DNA from: Citrus sinensis
Taxonomy: Eukaryota > Streptophyta > Magnoliopsida > Sapindales > Rutaceae
Assembly: GCF_022201045.2 (NCBI RefSeq)
Contig: NC_068557.1
Location: 20,995,501 to 21,059,500 of the forward strand
Length of the DNA stretch: 64,000 nucleotides
Direction: 5' to 3'
The notes beneath the pieces are model-generated. The model searched no databases and was not told the DNA's origin. It was given only the letters and a program-made list of their open reading frames with translations. Of the stretch, positions 34,857 to 45,456 are shown piece after piece. The first letter of the stretch is position 1, and the number at the start of each line of letters is the position of its first letter. The position numbers and the translations under genes were made by a program.

Positions 34857-34872
34857 CCGGTCCCCCAGTTTC
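34857..34872 (-). other. Polypurine tract
   Basis: On the minus strand GAAACTGGGGGACCGG, directly before the LTR; identical to 3286-3301. Confidence 0.75.
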
Positions 34873-35135
34873 TGGTGTTGGGTAATGTAATGGACCAACA
34901 GTAGAAACTCAGTGGTTCTTGGTCGCGTGGGACTGGAAAAGGCTGCCAAGGAAAATGCCCAAGGGGTGGAGCCAATCGTGATTGAGGAGGAAAGCTCTCC
35001 TCCTCGTGCAATCCCTGCTGATGTTGGCGAGGCGAGCACCCCCCCGGACGCAACTGGTGATACCCCCCCCCCCCGGCACCTGAGGAGGTTCAGCTAACTG
35101 AGGCTGCTCGGCTTGCGGACCCACTATCTTCTTAA
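34873..35135 (+). pseudogene. Internally deleted antisense ORF remnant
   Basis: The upstream flank of the antisense ORF (to about 34945) is joined to its last 60 or so codons: PIVIEEESSPPRAIPADVGEA and then PAPEEVQ-like to TAA at 35133-35135. The match is the C-terminus encoded near 791-990. A run of twelve C at about 35065 shifts the frame. The deletion joint carries GCCAAGGA-type microhomology. The orientation is again opposite to the element. Confidence 0.8.
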
Positions 35136-35337
35136 ACATGTTTCTTGTATTGTAACGAACAATGTTTGTGAAGATTATCTCCTCTGTTAATTATTAACAA
35201 ATTAATAGAAATGTTTTTGATTACTCTCTTGTGTTGTAATTACGAGAGTCTGCTCGTCTTCGTCTGGTCGAGCTGGCTCTGGCTTGGTATATGGTTTTGC
35301 CACATGCCTTAGAAGATTCTTCAATGTTCGGGATTCT

Positions 35338-36275
35338 GCTCGCCTTTGCGCGGTCGAGCAGATCCCGCCATGCTTGGCTTCTGTCTCGCCATAAACAGGC
35401 TGTGAGACTTGACGAGCCTTTGCACGCCTTAGAAATTTTTTCGAATGCGTTGGAGTCTGCTCGCATTCACGTGGTCGAGCAGATCCTGGCATGCTTGGCT
35501 TTTGTCTCGCCATAAACAGGCTTTGAGACTTGGCGAGCCTTTGCATGCCTTAGTCAATCCTTCAATGCTTGGGATTCTGCTCGCCTTCTCTTGGTCGAGC
35601 AGATCCTGGCACGCTTGGCTTCTGTCTCGCCATAAGACAGGCTTTGAGACTTTGATGAGCCTTTGCATGCCTTTGATTCTTCAAGGATTGGGATTCTGCT
35701 CGCCTTCTCGTGGTCGAGCAGATCCTGGCACGCTTGGCTTCTGTCTCGCCATAAGACAGGCTTTGAGACTTTGATGAGCCTTTGCATGCCTTTGATTCTT
35801 CAAGGATTGGGATTCTGCTCGCCTTCTCGTGGTCGAGCAGATCCTGGCACGCTTGGCTTCTGTCTCGCCATAAGACAGGCTTTGAGACTTTGATGAGCCT
35901 TTGCATGCCTTTGATTCTTCAAGGATTGGGATTCTGCTCGCCTTCTCGTGGTCGAGCAGATCCTGGCACGCTTGGCTTCTGTCTCGCCATAAGACAGGCT
36001 TTGAGACTTTGATGAGCCTTTGCATGCCTTTGGTTCTTCAAGGATTGGGATTCTGCTCGCCTTCTCGTGGTCGAGCAGATCCTGGCACGCTTGGCTTCTG
36101 TCTCGCCATAAGACAGGCTTTGAGACTTTGATGAGCCTTTGCATGCCTTTGGTTCTCCAAGGATTGGGATTCTGCTCGCCTTCTCGTGGTCGAGCAGATC
36201 CTGGCACGCTTGGCTTCTGTCTCGCCATAAAACAGGCTTTGAGACTTTGATGAGCCTTTGCATGCCTTTGTAGAA
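35338..36275 (-). repeat. 119-bp tandem array (about 8 units)
   Basis: The marker GATTCTGCTCGCC recurs with a 119-bp period (35692, 35811, 35930, 36049, 36168). The five units from about 35570 are almost identical; those to the left are diverged. Same family as the 121-bp array at 1-660, inverted. Long ORFs on both strands here follow from the repeat and are not genes. Confidence 0.93.
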
Positions 36276-36540
36276 TTTTCGAAATAGCCTGCTGGTCCTT
36301 TAGGCGACCGAGCAGGAGTAGGCACATGCTTGCCTTAGTAGAATTTACGAAATAGCCTGTTGGTCCTTTAGGCGACCGAGCAGGAATAGGCACTTGCTTG
36401 CCTTAGCAGATTTTTTACAGAATTAGCTGCTGGTCTTTCGTTGACCGAGCAGAAGTAGGTACTTTCTTGCCTTTGTAAAATTTTCATAAATTAGCTGCTG
36501 GTCTTTTGGTGACCGAGTAGAAGCAGGCACTTTCTTGCCT
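36276..36540 (-). repeat. Degenerate 70-80-bp repeats between the two arrays
   Basis: Three to four imperfect units with TGCTGGTCyTTTngGyGACCGAGCAG and CTTGCCTTAGTAGA-type motifs. They look like the precursor of the 58-bp array that follows. Confidence 0.7.
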
Positions 36541-37297
36541 TAGTAGATTAGCTGCTGCTCTTTCGTTTGACTGAGCAGAAGCAGGCACTTACTCGCTTTA
36601 GTAGATTAGCTGCTGGTCTTTCGTTTGACCGAGCAAAAGCGGGCACTCTCTTGCCTTACTAGATTAGCTGCTGGTCTTTCGTTTGACCGAGCAGAAGCAG
36701 ACACTTACTCGCTTTAGTAGATTAGCTGCTGGTCTTTCGTTTGACCGAGCAGAAGCAGGCACTTACTCGCTTTAGTAGATTAGCTGCTGGTCTTTCGTTT
36801 GACCGAGCAGAAGCGGGCACTTTCTTGCCTTAGTAGATTAGCTGCTGGTCTTTCGTTTGACCGAGCAGAAGCAGGCACTTACTCGCTTTAGTAGATTAGC
36901 TGCTGGTCTTTCGTTTGACCGAGCAGAAGCGGGCACTTTCTTGCCTTAGTAGATTAGCTGCTGGTCTTTCGTTTGACCGAGCAGAAGCAGGCACTTACTC
37001 GCTTTAGTAGATTAGCTGCTGGTCTTTCGTTTGACCGAGCAGAAGCGGGCACTTTCTTGCCTTAGTAGATTAGCTGCTGGTCTTTCGTTTGACCGAGCAG
37101 AAGCAGGCACTTACTCGCTTTAGTAGATTAGCTGCTGGTCTTTCGTTTGACCGAGCAGAAGCGGGCACTTTCTTGCCTTAGTAGATTAGCTGCTGGTCTT
37201 TCGTTTGACCGAGCAGAAGCAGGCACTTACTCGCTTTAGTAGATTAGCTGCTGGTCTTTCGTTTGACCGAGCAGAAGCAGGCACTTTCTTGCCTTAG
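36541..37297 (-). repeat. 58-bp minisatellite, about 13 units, with 116-bp dimer order
   Basis: The unit core is AGCTGCTGGTCTTTCGTTTG followed by ACCGAGCAGAAGC. Two variants alternate: one with AGGCACTTACTCGCTTTAG, the other with GGGCACTTTCTTGCCTTAG. From 36541 the order is A B A A B A B A B A B A B, so most of the array is a 116-bp higher-order repeat. CTGGTC...GACC inside the unit is an imperfect inverted repeat. Confidence 0.93.
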
Positions 37298-37777
37298 TAA
37301 AAGTCTCATAAATTTAGCTGCTGGCCCTTTCATAAATCATTCTCATATTGAGCAACTTTCCAGATATCAAGTTGATTGAGTTATATCACTAGCTTTAATA
37401 TGAGCTCTATCAGTTTGACATGTACAAACTATCCTCATTTGATAAATTACTAGTAGGTAAATACTATAGCTGCAAATAAAGGCTGCAAATGCATGTTTTC
37501 ATGTAGACATCAAGACATAAATTTGTTAAAATTTCTGACCTGATTAAGATGCAACTTTTTGCATCAATGTCTCCTTCCATGTGCATAGCTTGCCTCATTC
37601 GCAAATGTATCAAAATTGACATTTTGTAGTGAAATTGCATAACAGAATTCCCCGAATTTGGTCATTGGGCTCTGGGCAGTGCTTAATCGAGAATCATTCC
37701 CAACAATTTAATTTGCAGATTACTTCTGCTTCGGCCAAATCCAAATTGGTAGGGACAATATGACTTTTTGTACTGAT
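37298..37777 (-). other. 5' leader of the non-autonomous element
   Basis: Non-coding sequence between primer site and array. This is where gag would be expected to start, but no gag-like frame is visible. Confidence 0.6.
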
Positions 37778-37797
37778 CCCCACAGACGGCGCCAAAA
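37778..37797 (-). other. Primer-binding site (tRNA-Asp-like)
   Basis: On the minus strand, three bases after the LTR, TGGCGCCGTCTGTGGGGATC. TGGCGCCGT and GGGGATC match the complement of the 3' end of plant tRNA-Asp, with mismatches between. It fixes the direction of the element. Confidence 0.8.
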
Positions 37798-38448
37798 TGT
37801 TGATGCGAGATTCTGGTTCTCCTCGTTCTACGACCAGGCTCTCTGCTCGATCAACTTCACCACGACCAGGAGGTCTCCTCGTAAGGCTTCTTCTCCAGAG
37901 GCTCCTGCACACACAGACAAGTCAGAGTACGCCGGTTGTTTTCCCGGCGCAAACCCTCCGACGCTCAAGTCAGATATGAAGGTTCGGGGAACGCTTGCCA
38001 CAAATCTTATGGCTGTTAGATTGTTTTCTCTCTTTTAGAATCAAAATTGCTAACCCTTTTACCTTCGTTGGCTACCTTTTTATAGGCTTCCTCTGAGTCC
38101 CGGCCTTCCGCAGTTTACGCCCGTTGTTCTCCCCACGCTCGGATGTGGATGTCCCATTATCGTCATGATGGGCGAATGGAGATGGACCTCGTGCCTTGAT
38201 TCTCGGATAGGAAGGCACGTCTCGCCAACTGCCGTTGACCGGGTCTCCTCACCTCGAACCCTAGCGGGAGTGACCCTATGCCTCTAGCAAGGGTTCGACC
38301 TCGCGAATGGCATATTCGTGGATGAGCAGAATAGCCCTGCTCCTGTTTCCCTGCTACCAGGCTCTTACAGGACACACCTGCTCGCAGGACTCTGCCACCA
38401 ACTACCTGCTCATCACTTCTGGTCTCGCCGAAGTATTTCCCTCAAACA
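37798..38448 (-). repeat. 5' LTR of the non-autonomous Tat-like element
   Basis: 651 bp, nearly identical to 34206-34856 (for example CGCACACAG against CACACACAG, CTCTGACGC against CTCCGACGC). ORFs inside the LTRs are not conserved coding sequence. Confidence 0.95.
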
Positions 38449-39007
38449 TATATTTCAATTTTTATTAACTCCTTTTAAATCCTGACTAATTTCTCATGCC
38501 AACTGTTCTAGCTTTGTTGTCTAAGACCTGTATGAGAATGAAGAGACTTTAAGGTTTTGAACTAATTCTGTAGACCTTCAAGTAAAATGGAAATTTTTTT
38601 GCTTCCGTTTTATGTTTCTTGTGGCCTGGTTCGTTGTGGATGGGATACAAATAATCTTTAAGCCACAGAATATAAAATTGATCGATCAACATGTTGAAGT
38701 GTAACAATCGATTCTTTAATACACAAGTCTTCTGCCCTTGTCTTCACGTACGTCTTGTCGATCTAACAAAGCCAATTATTCGTTGACGGCCACACTAGGG
38801 AACTTGACTAATTGACTTGCACTAACAAGTCATCAATAAGTCCATTAACGACTTCGTCTTCGAGTGCTTGCTTTTCCGGATACCACCACATACTCATACA
38901 TCCTAGCTTCAAGATAAAACAAACTTCTCCATTTCCACACAAAATGATTCCACACTTGGATAAATCAGAACATAGCAATAATTCATTTGCAATAATTGAA
39001 AGTTGCC
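38449..39007. other. 5' flank of the RLP at 39103
   Basis: Aligns with 22050-22404. No gene; the promoter of the following RLP lies here. Confidence 0.55.
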
Positions 39008-39015
39008 TATATAAA
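39008..39015 (+). promoter_or_regulatory. TATA box of the RLP at 39103
   Basis: TATATAAA in GTTGCCTATATAAAGC, 88 bp before the ATG, same spacing and context as 22405. Confidence 0.65.
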
Positions 39016-39102
39016 GCATCGCAGCTTCACTACCATTATGCGCGCCATAAAAGCAAAATACCATAAAGACACATTTTATATCAATCCCTGGGGAGACAAA
39101 TT

Positions 39103-42100
39103 ATGGGGTTGTCATTACGTTTCTTCACCTCTATGCACTTAGTTTCTTCCTTGTTAATATTTCACCTTGCAATTGCTCACTTCACTTCTTCCATGCAGCC
39201 ACACACACTCTGCCATGATCAAGATCGTTCTGCCCTGTTGAAATTCATCGAAAGCCTTACCATTAATAGGTATGCTTCTAGAAATCCTTTGTCTTATCCC
39301 AAGGTTGCATCCTGGAATCAGGATGAACAAAATAGTGACTGCTGCTCTTGGGATGGCATAAAATGCGATGAGGACACTGGTCATGTGATCAGCCTTAACC
39401 TCAGTAGCAGTTGGCTCTATGGCTCCATCAACTCTAGCAGCAGTCTCTTTCAGCTTGTTCATCTTGAATGGCTTGCTCTCGCAGATAACCATTTTAATTT
39501 CTCTGTAATCCCCTCTGAAATCGTCAACCTTTCGAGGCTGACACGTCTATCTCTCTCTGGTTCTTTTTTTGCTGGTCAAATACCTGCAGAATTGCTAGAA
39601 CTCTCGAGGTTGGAGGTTCTTGATCTATCATCAAATGACCATCATCTGAAACTCCAAAGTCCTGGTCTAGCAAATCTAGCTGAAAAGTTAACCAACCTCA
39701 AACGACTTAACCTTACCGATGTCAATATTTCTTCTGCAGTTCCTCCTACATTCGCAAATTTGTCTTCTTTAATTTCCTTATCTCTAAGTGAATCCTTTTT
39801 GCACGGTGAAATCCCTACAGAGATTTTTCAATTGCCCAACCTTCGATTACTTGAGCTCGCGTACAATTCAAATCTCACAGGACATCTACCAGAATTTCAG
39901 AAAAACAATTCCCTTGAGCTTTTGAATGTTGCATTCTCGGGATTTTCTGGTAAGATTCCGAATTCAATAGACAATCTTAAATCATTATCTCACTTGTATT
40001 TGCCACGCTGCTACTTTTCTGGAAAAATCCCCCCTTCACTTGGTAATCTTACCAAGCTCGCTCATTTGTTCCTTTGGGGTAATGGATTTTCGGGAGAGTT
40101 GCCTACTTCCATTGGAAATCTAGCTTCTTTGGAAATTCTAGCTATCAGTTCATGCAATTTCTCAGGTGAAGTTCCAGCTTCGTCAATTCGTAATCTAACC
40201 CAGCTTACTGCTTTAATAATTGGGAAAAATAATTTTTCATCCCTAAGTTCTCGTTCATTGTCTTGGATCGCTGATCTAAAGAAACTCACTATTTTAGACC
40301 TTGAATCCAGCAAATTAGTTGGTGAGGTCCCTCCTGCGCTCATGAACCTAACACAACTTACTCAGTTATCTCTAGCTTTTAATCACCAATTAACTGGTCC
40401 GATTCCATATTGGCTGATGAACCTGAACAAACTATCCCTTCTCAGCTTCAGAGGTAGCAAATTGAGTGGCCATATCCCCATTGAAATTTCGAACCTAACC
40501 CAATTGCAGATACTGTATTTTGCAGCGAATCAGTTGGAAGGTTCTATTCCTAGCTCGTTCTTCGAGCTCAAGAATCTTGTGGAGCTTGAACTCGCCGGCA
40601 ACAATTTGAGTGGAATTTTGGATATAAACAAGTTCCTATTTAACATGAAAAGTTTAGAAGTGTTAGTTCTCTCGTCAAACAAATTGTCACTGCTCACCGA
40701 TACCACTGTGAATACCTATCCCAAGAACTTCAGTGTTATAGGATTACGTTCATGCAACCTTAGTGAGTTCCCACATTTTCTGTACAACCAAAAACTCCTG
40801 GATTCCTTGAATCTTTCGTCCAACAGGATAGCTGGTCAGGTGCCTGGATGGTTTTTAAACAACGTAAGCGTAGACGGTTTTGATTATTTAAACCTTTCTC
40901 ACAATCTATTGACAGGCTTCGGGCAGGTTCTTCCATGGGCTTATATGATTACTTTAGACCTCAGTTTTAACAAGCTGCGAGGACCACTCCCAATTCCAGT
41001 ACCAGCGTTCACCTCATCCTATCTAGTTTCAAACAATCAGCTGACGGGGGAAATTCCACCATCAATTTGCAGTTTGAATCGTCTTTATGCACTTGATCTG
41101 TCTCACAATAACTTAAGTGGCATGCTTCCAGGATGTTTGGGAAATTCCAGTGTTCAGCTTTTGGTATTAAAACTGCAAGGTAACAAGTTCCACGGATTCA
41201 TTCCTGAAACCTTCAGCAAAGGAACAAATCTGAGGATGATTGATTTCAACGGCAACTTACTGCAAGGGAGAGTGCCCAAATCGCTAGCCAATTGCGTAAA
41301 GCTCAAATTTCTTAATCTTGGGGATAATCAAATCACGGACTTCTTTCCTTCTTGGTTAGGAACTCTTCCAGAGTTAGAGGTGCTCATCTTGAAATCCAAC
41401 AACTTTCATGGAGTAATAGAGGAGCCCAAAGCATGTTTTGAGTTTGTTAAGTTGCGTATCATTGATCTCTCCCATAACAGATTTGCAGGTAATCTCCCTT
41501 CAAAGCACTTCGAGTGTTGGAATGCCATGAAAGATGTCAATGCAAATAACCTAACATATTTGCAAGATCGTCTGCTGGGACCCGTCAGTTATCCTGCGCT
41601 TACTTATTATGGGTTTTCTTATGACTCGCTAACATTGAGTAACAAAGGCACAGAGTTGGAATATGAGAAGCTCTCAAATCTGATCACAGCAATTATTCTC
41701 TCCAACAACAGTTTTGTAGGAAAGATTCCAACATCAATTGCTAATTTGAAGGGGCTTCGGACTCTCAACCTTTCCAACAACAATCTCCAAGGTCATATTC
41801 CACCAACTTTGGGTAACCTAATTGTGATCGAGTCATTGGACCTCTCCAATAACAAGCTCTCTGGACAAATTCCTCAACAACTTGGAGAGTTGACGACACT
41901 TGAAGTCTTTGATGTATCCGATAACCTGCTCACAGGGCCAATACCACAAGGGAAACAATTCAACACATTTGGGAAGGGTTCATTTGATGGAAATCCAGGA
42001 TTGTGTGGACAACCTTTGTCAAAAAAATGTGACAACTCTGCGACTCCACCACCAGAAGAAGACCCACGCTCAGAATCTCTATTTGCATTTGGCTGGAAGA

Positions 42101-42258
42101 CAGTTCTGATCGGATATGCAAGTGGGACAGTAATCGGAGTGGTACTCGGGCACATCTTCAGCACAAGAAAGTATGAATGGCTTGCCAAGACCTTTCGACT
42201 GCGACCGAAAACTAATGGGAGGAGGAGGAGAGTCGGCAGACACAGGCAACGGATGTAA
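39103..42258 (+). CDS. LRR receptor-like protein, A-type (1051 aa)
   Basis: Intact single-exon gene with the same design as 22495-25653. Signal peptide about 1-27, LRRNT with LCHDQDRSALL and DCCSWDGIKC (78-87), LRRs, island about 801-862 (KHFECWNAMKDV to GTELEYEKL), NPGLCGQPLSKKC, acidic linker PPPEEDPRSES, helix with GYASGTVIGVVLG (about 994-1019), and the short basic tail ending RHRQRM. The N-terminal LRRs differ clearly from the copy-2 gene while the last 200 residues are very close; about 120 bp (41637-41757 against 25030-25150) is almost identical. Predicted plasma-membrane pattern-recognition receptor without kinase; ligand unknown. Positionally it is the A-type member of the third cassette. 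Confidence 0.95.
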   Translation: MGLSLRFFTSMHLVSSLLIFHLAIAHFTSSMQPHTLCHDQDRSALLKFIESLTINRYASRNPLSYPKVASWNQDEQNSDCCSWDGIKCDEDTGHVISLNLSSSWLYGSINSSSSLFQLVHLEWLALADNHFNFSVIPSEIVNLSRLTRLSLSGSFFAGQIPAELLELSRLEVLDLSSNDHHLKLQSPGLANLAEKLTNLKRLNLTDVNISSAVPPTFANLSSLISLSLSESFLHGEIPTEIFQLPNLRLLELAYNSNLTGHLPEFQKNNSLELLNVAFSGFSGKIPNSIDNLKSLSHLYLPRCYFSGKIPPSLGNLTKLAHLFLWGNGFSGELPTSIGNLASLEILAISSCNFSGEVPASSIRNLTQLTALIIGKNNFSSLSSRSLSWIADLKKLTILDLESSKLVGEVPPALMNLTQLTQLSLAFNHQLTGPIPYWLMNLNKLSLLSFRGSKLSGHIPIEISNLTQLQILYFAANQLEGSIPSSFFELKNLVELELAGNNLSGILDINKFLFNMKSLEVLVLSSNKLSLLTDTTVNTYPKNFSVIGLRSCNLSEFPHFLYNQKLLDSLNLSSNRIAGQVPGWFLNNVSVDGFDYLNLSHNLLTGFGQVLPWAYMITLDLSFNKLRGPLPIPVPAFTSSYLVSNNQLTGEIPPSICSLNRLYALDLSHNNLSGMLPGCLGNSSVQLLVLKLQGNKFHGFIPETFSKGTNLRMIDFNGNLLQGRVPKSLANCVKLKFLNLGDNQITDFFPSWLGTLPELEVLILKSNNFHGVIEEPKACFEFVKLRIIDLSHNRFAGNLPSKHFECWNAMKDVNANNLTYLQDRLLGPVSYPALTYYGFSYDSLTLSNKGTELEYEKLSNLITAIILSNNSFVGKIPTSIANLKGLRTLNLSNNNLQGHIPPTLGNLIVIESLDLSNNKLSGQIPQQLGELTTLEVFDVSDNLLTGPIPQGKQFNTFGKGSFDGNPGLCGQPLSKKCDNSATPPPEEDPRSESLFAFGWKTVLIGYASGTVIGVVLGHIFSTRKYEWLAKTFRLRPKTNGRRRRVGRHRQRM

Positions 42259-44080
42259 TTAACCTTTTTTTCTTTTTCTTTTACGGAAGGCCTGCTTTGC
42301 TGTGCTTTAAATTTCTTTTTCCTTCTTTTCTCCGAAGTTTAATAAACCTTGTATTATTGTACATATACTATGTTGTTAATGCAAGTGGGCTAATAATTTG
42401 GTGGTTCTTGGCCACTTTACCTTCAGCATAGTGCACGGGCAAATATGAATTGGTCGTCTGCTTCTTTTTTAGTTTTAATTCAGTACCTGATTTGATTGAA
42501 TGATCATGTCTTTAATTAACACAATTTACACTAATAGTTGTAAAAGATCAGTGCAGCATTCTCTTTTTCCGAATTTGAAAGGATATGATTTCGAAAAAAA
42601 ATCATATAACTGATGATCAGCTCCTACTGATTTTGGCATCGGCACAAAGGTGGGGGAATTTTTTGTGTTTTACTTTTCATAATTTCCATTATATATATTC
42701 TCTAGTTTTATGGGGCAATAACACCGAAATCAGTTAAAGAATCGCTTAAAATTACGAATTAATTTCTCAAAGAGTTCTCTATCAATGCAGATAGAATTAA
42801 GTTAAAACTTAGTTCGAGTGCCTGCTGTAAAATAAAATCATTAGTCATCAAATATGTGCCAATAAGATAATTGGTAAACATTAACTATCGTCAAAATTCA
42901 ATCACAAAGTTAGAAGTGGCGCAAAAGTAATTTGAAATAGAAATACCTTTAACAAGTTGTTGAAACGTAAAAATATAGTAAACGTGAGTGTTGCTTATTT
43001 TAGTCTCTGTTTGATAAAATTTCTTAAATAAAAATTAGTTAATTAGAGCTTTTACATTACCAAAAGAAAAGAGTACTTACCAAAAATATTTGAATTGTTT
43101 GGTTGTTAATAAGAGTTTTTATAAAAAATATTATGAAATTACTTTAATTGATAATTTTTTTAAAATTATGATGAAAGGATAAAATAAGATTACTAAATAA
43201 ATTAATGATACTTTAGATGGTTCAACTCTTTAAAAAAAAAAATTTACAACCTCTATTTCCAAAATCATAAATTTTAAACTTTTATTAACGGAGGTAAAAT
43301 AACTTATCCCCAAAAACTCTACTCAAAATATAATCAAACAACACTAAATTAAAAAAAATTATGAAATTAAATAAATATTTTTAACTATTAGATAAGTCAA
43401 ATGAAATGAAATTGGAAACTATTTACTGTACCTTTGTCTTGTTTGTCATACTCTACACTCCCAACCGCGAGATGATAAAACTTTCTTTATTTTCGCAAAA
43501 ATATTTACTGCTTTTTCAGAGCAGCGCCAGCTTTCAAAGCTTAGGCAAATGGGTGAAGTTTTTAGTTTTAACCCCAATCATTAAGTTGATGTAATTAAGA
43601 TCAATGTTTGACTCTCCATTACCAAAAGCACATTTTATCAATGCATGCAATAGTGGTGCATCCAGTTGTCTTTGTTAATTTGAAAAGCCATTTTCTCTCG
43701 GCTTGCTTGTTATTGTAATTATTAACATTTTCTAAGAAACTAAGCAACCTTAATTTAAACTAAAACTGTCGTGATTTAGGATAATTTCTGGTTATCATTA
43801 TGGACGAGTGGAAGTACCACAATAAGAGTGTGTGATCAACTTCATAAATTGTCTACAGCTCTTACTTATTACTTAATTCTTGTGCACACCATTGACAATT
43901 AAAATTAAAGAATCCATGTGGTTAGGGGTCATGCATGATAATCATAATTCAGTGTAGACAAAAAGCATGGTTAATAGCCGGCAAGGAAGAAAGGCTGGAT
44001 TGGTTTCCTTTTTCTTTTTTTTTTTTTTAATGTAATCTTTCAATTTTATCCTCCACAATAATATATTTATATAACTTTTT
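42259..44080. other. AT-rich spacer after the RLP at 39103
   Basis: Begins with the RLP 3' UTR (AATAAACC about 42341). It is alignable with 6231-7400. It holds a MITE relic (about 42998-43405) and no supported gene; the short ORF at 43406-43594 has no recognisable features. Confidence 0.55.
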
Positions 44081-44837
44081 GGGAAATTATCTCTACACCA
44101 CTTTTGTTTTGTCATATGTACATCCAATCACCTCAAAATTTTGACATGTTCTTTACATCACTTTTATTTTTAAGTTTGTATCAAGAAACCACTTTGACAC
44201 TATAAAATGATCATTTTACCCTTAAATGAATTAAACAACTATTTTATTATACAAAATTTTAAAAAATAAAAAATTATAATTACAAGAAAACCTCTGAAAT
44301 TAATAAAATAAATAAATCTCAAATCTAATATGTTCATTTTTTTTATAATTACAATTTCATTTAAAAATTATCATGTTAATTTTTGTAATTATAGTTTCAT
44401 TCAATTTCTATAGAGAAGTTTCTTAATATTAATTATAGGGAAGTATACAATAATTATAGGGAACTTTTCTCTTCATGTTAATTTTTGTAAACTTCCCTAT
44501 ACTTAATTTAATCACAAAAATAAATAAAATTATAATTACAAGGTGTTAATATTTTTATAATTATAATTTCATTTAAAAATTATCATCTAAGATTTTGAGA
44601 TTTATTTGTTTTATTGAATTTAGAGGTTTTTCCTGTAGATATAATTTTTTTATTTTTCAAAATTTTCTAGAATAAAATAATCTTTTAATTCATGTAGGAG
44701 TAAAATGATTATTTTTAGTGTTAAAGTGGTCGATTGATACAAGTTTAGAAATAAAGGTAATGAAAAGAACATGTCAAAATTTTGTGGTAGTTAAATATAT
44801 ATACAACAAAATAAAGGTGGTGTCGAGATAATTTTCC
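44081..44837. mobile_element. MULE-type MITE with long terminal inverted repeats (757 bp)
   Basis: 9-bp target duplication TAACTTTTT (44072-44080 and 44838-44846). The ends GGGAAATTATCTC and, inverted, GGAAAATTATCTC open imperfect inverted repeats of about 150 bp (CACCACTTTTGTTTTG..., AAAATTTTGACATGTTCTTT..., ATCATTTTAC). The site is single-copy in copy 1 (7394-7402). Nine-base duplication and long TIRs are Mutator traits. No transposase. Confidence 0.85.
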
Positions 44838-44846
44838 TAACTTTTT

Positions 44847-45357
44847 TTTTAAATTTATATGATGTTTTGGACCAAGCGCTTGTTTTCATGTGTTTGTATA
44901 AATCGATTTTGCAGAATTCACAGAATTATACTAACAAAAAAGGACCATTTTCGTGCCTAGCTTTGTTTTGAACCCATGGCAATGGCTCTCTAAACTTCCG
45001 CATCCACAAACCAACGTTTTTTTTTTTTCCTTCCAATTCTCTAGATACAGCTCATAGAAAGAACCTAAAATTTACTTAAAAGAACGCCATGTGGTTGATA
45101 GATGCCCAGCACAATCCCATATTTATTTATTTTAAGCAACCTTTGGACGTATAATAATTTTGTTCCAACCAAGTTAGGGGGGGTCAATTCTCAAAAGCCA
45201 TTTGGGTTGATGCTAGCTCCTTTTGATAGTATAGACAAAAGCATGGTCAATGGCCGAATAGGAAGAATACGACACTCAGAAAGAACCTAAAATTTTTTAA
45301 TCCTAAAAGAAGAATTGATTGTGAATTAATCCCAGCAACATCACATTTGGCACCGCC
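44847..45357. other. 5' flank of the B-type RLP (copy 3)
   Basis: Contains about 455 bp (about 44941-45395, between AACAAAA repeats), including the TATA box, that is missing upstream of both B-type pseudogenes. The small ORF at 45102-45290 has no recognised features. Confidence 0.55.
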
Positions 45358-45364
45358 TATAAAA
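45358..45364 (+). promoter_or_regulatory. TATA box of the RLP at 45457
   Basis: TATAAAA in CACCGCCTATAAAAACATC, 93 bp before the ATG. Confidence 0.6.
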
Positions 45365-45456
45365 ACATCTCAATTCTATGCCTGACCCGCCAAACAAAAT
45401 CCTCCAGCCTTCCTATCATAGAAAGTTTTAAAAGGAATTGTGTTTAATAAGAAATT

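Larger units (their letters stand above)
34206..38448 (-). mobile_element. Non-autonomous Tat-like LTR retrotransposon (4243 bp)
   Basis: Two 651-bp LTRs (34206-34856 and 37798-38448) flanked by target duplication TATAT (34201-34205 and 38449-38453). The primer site (tRNA-Asp-like) is next to the right LTR and the polypurine tract next to the left one, so the element reads on the minus strand. In its own direction: LTR, primer site, leader, 58-bp array, intermediate repeats, 119-bp array, remnant of the antisense ORF, polypurine tract, LTR. There is no gag or pol. The homologous empty site is at about 22030-22110. It is related to the element at 1-4098 but has a different LTR subfamily. Confidence 0.95.

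Noticed and set aside
36541-37297. Regular 58-bp repeats resembling a CRISPR array
   Set aside because: There are no unique spacers; the whole unit repeats, and it lies in a plant LTR retrotransposon.
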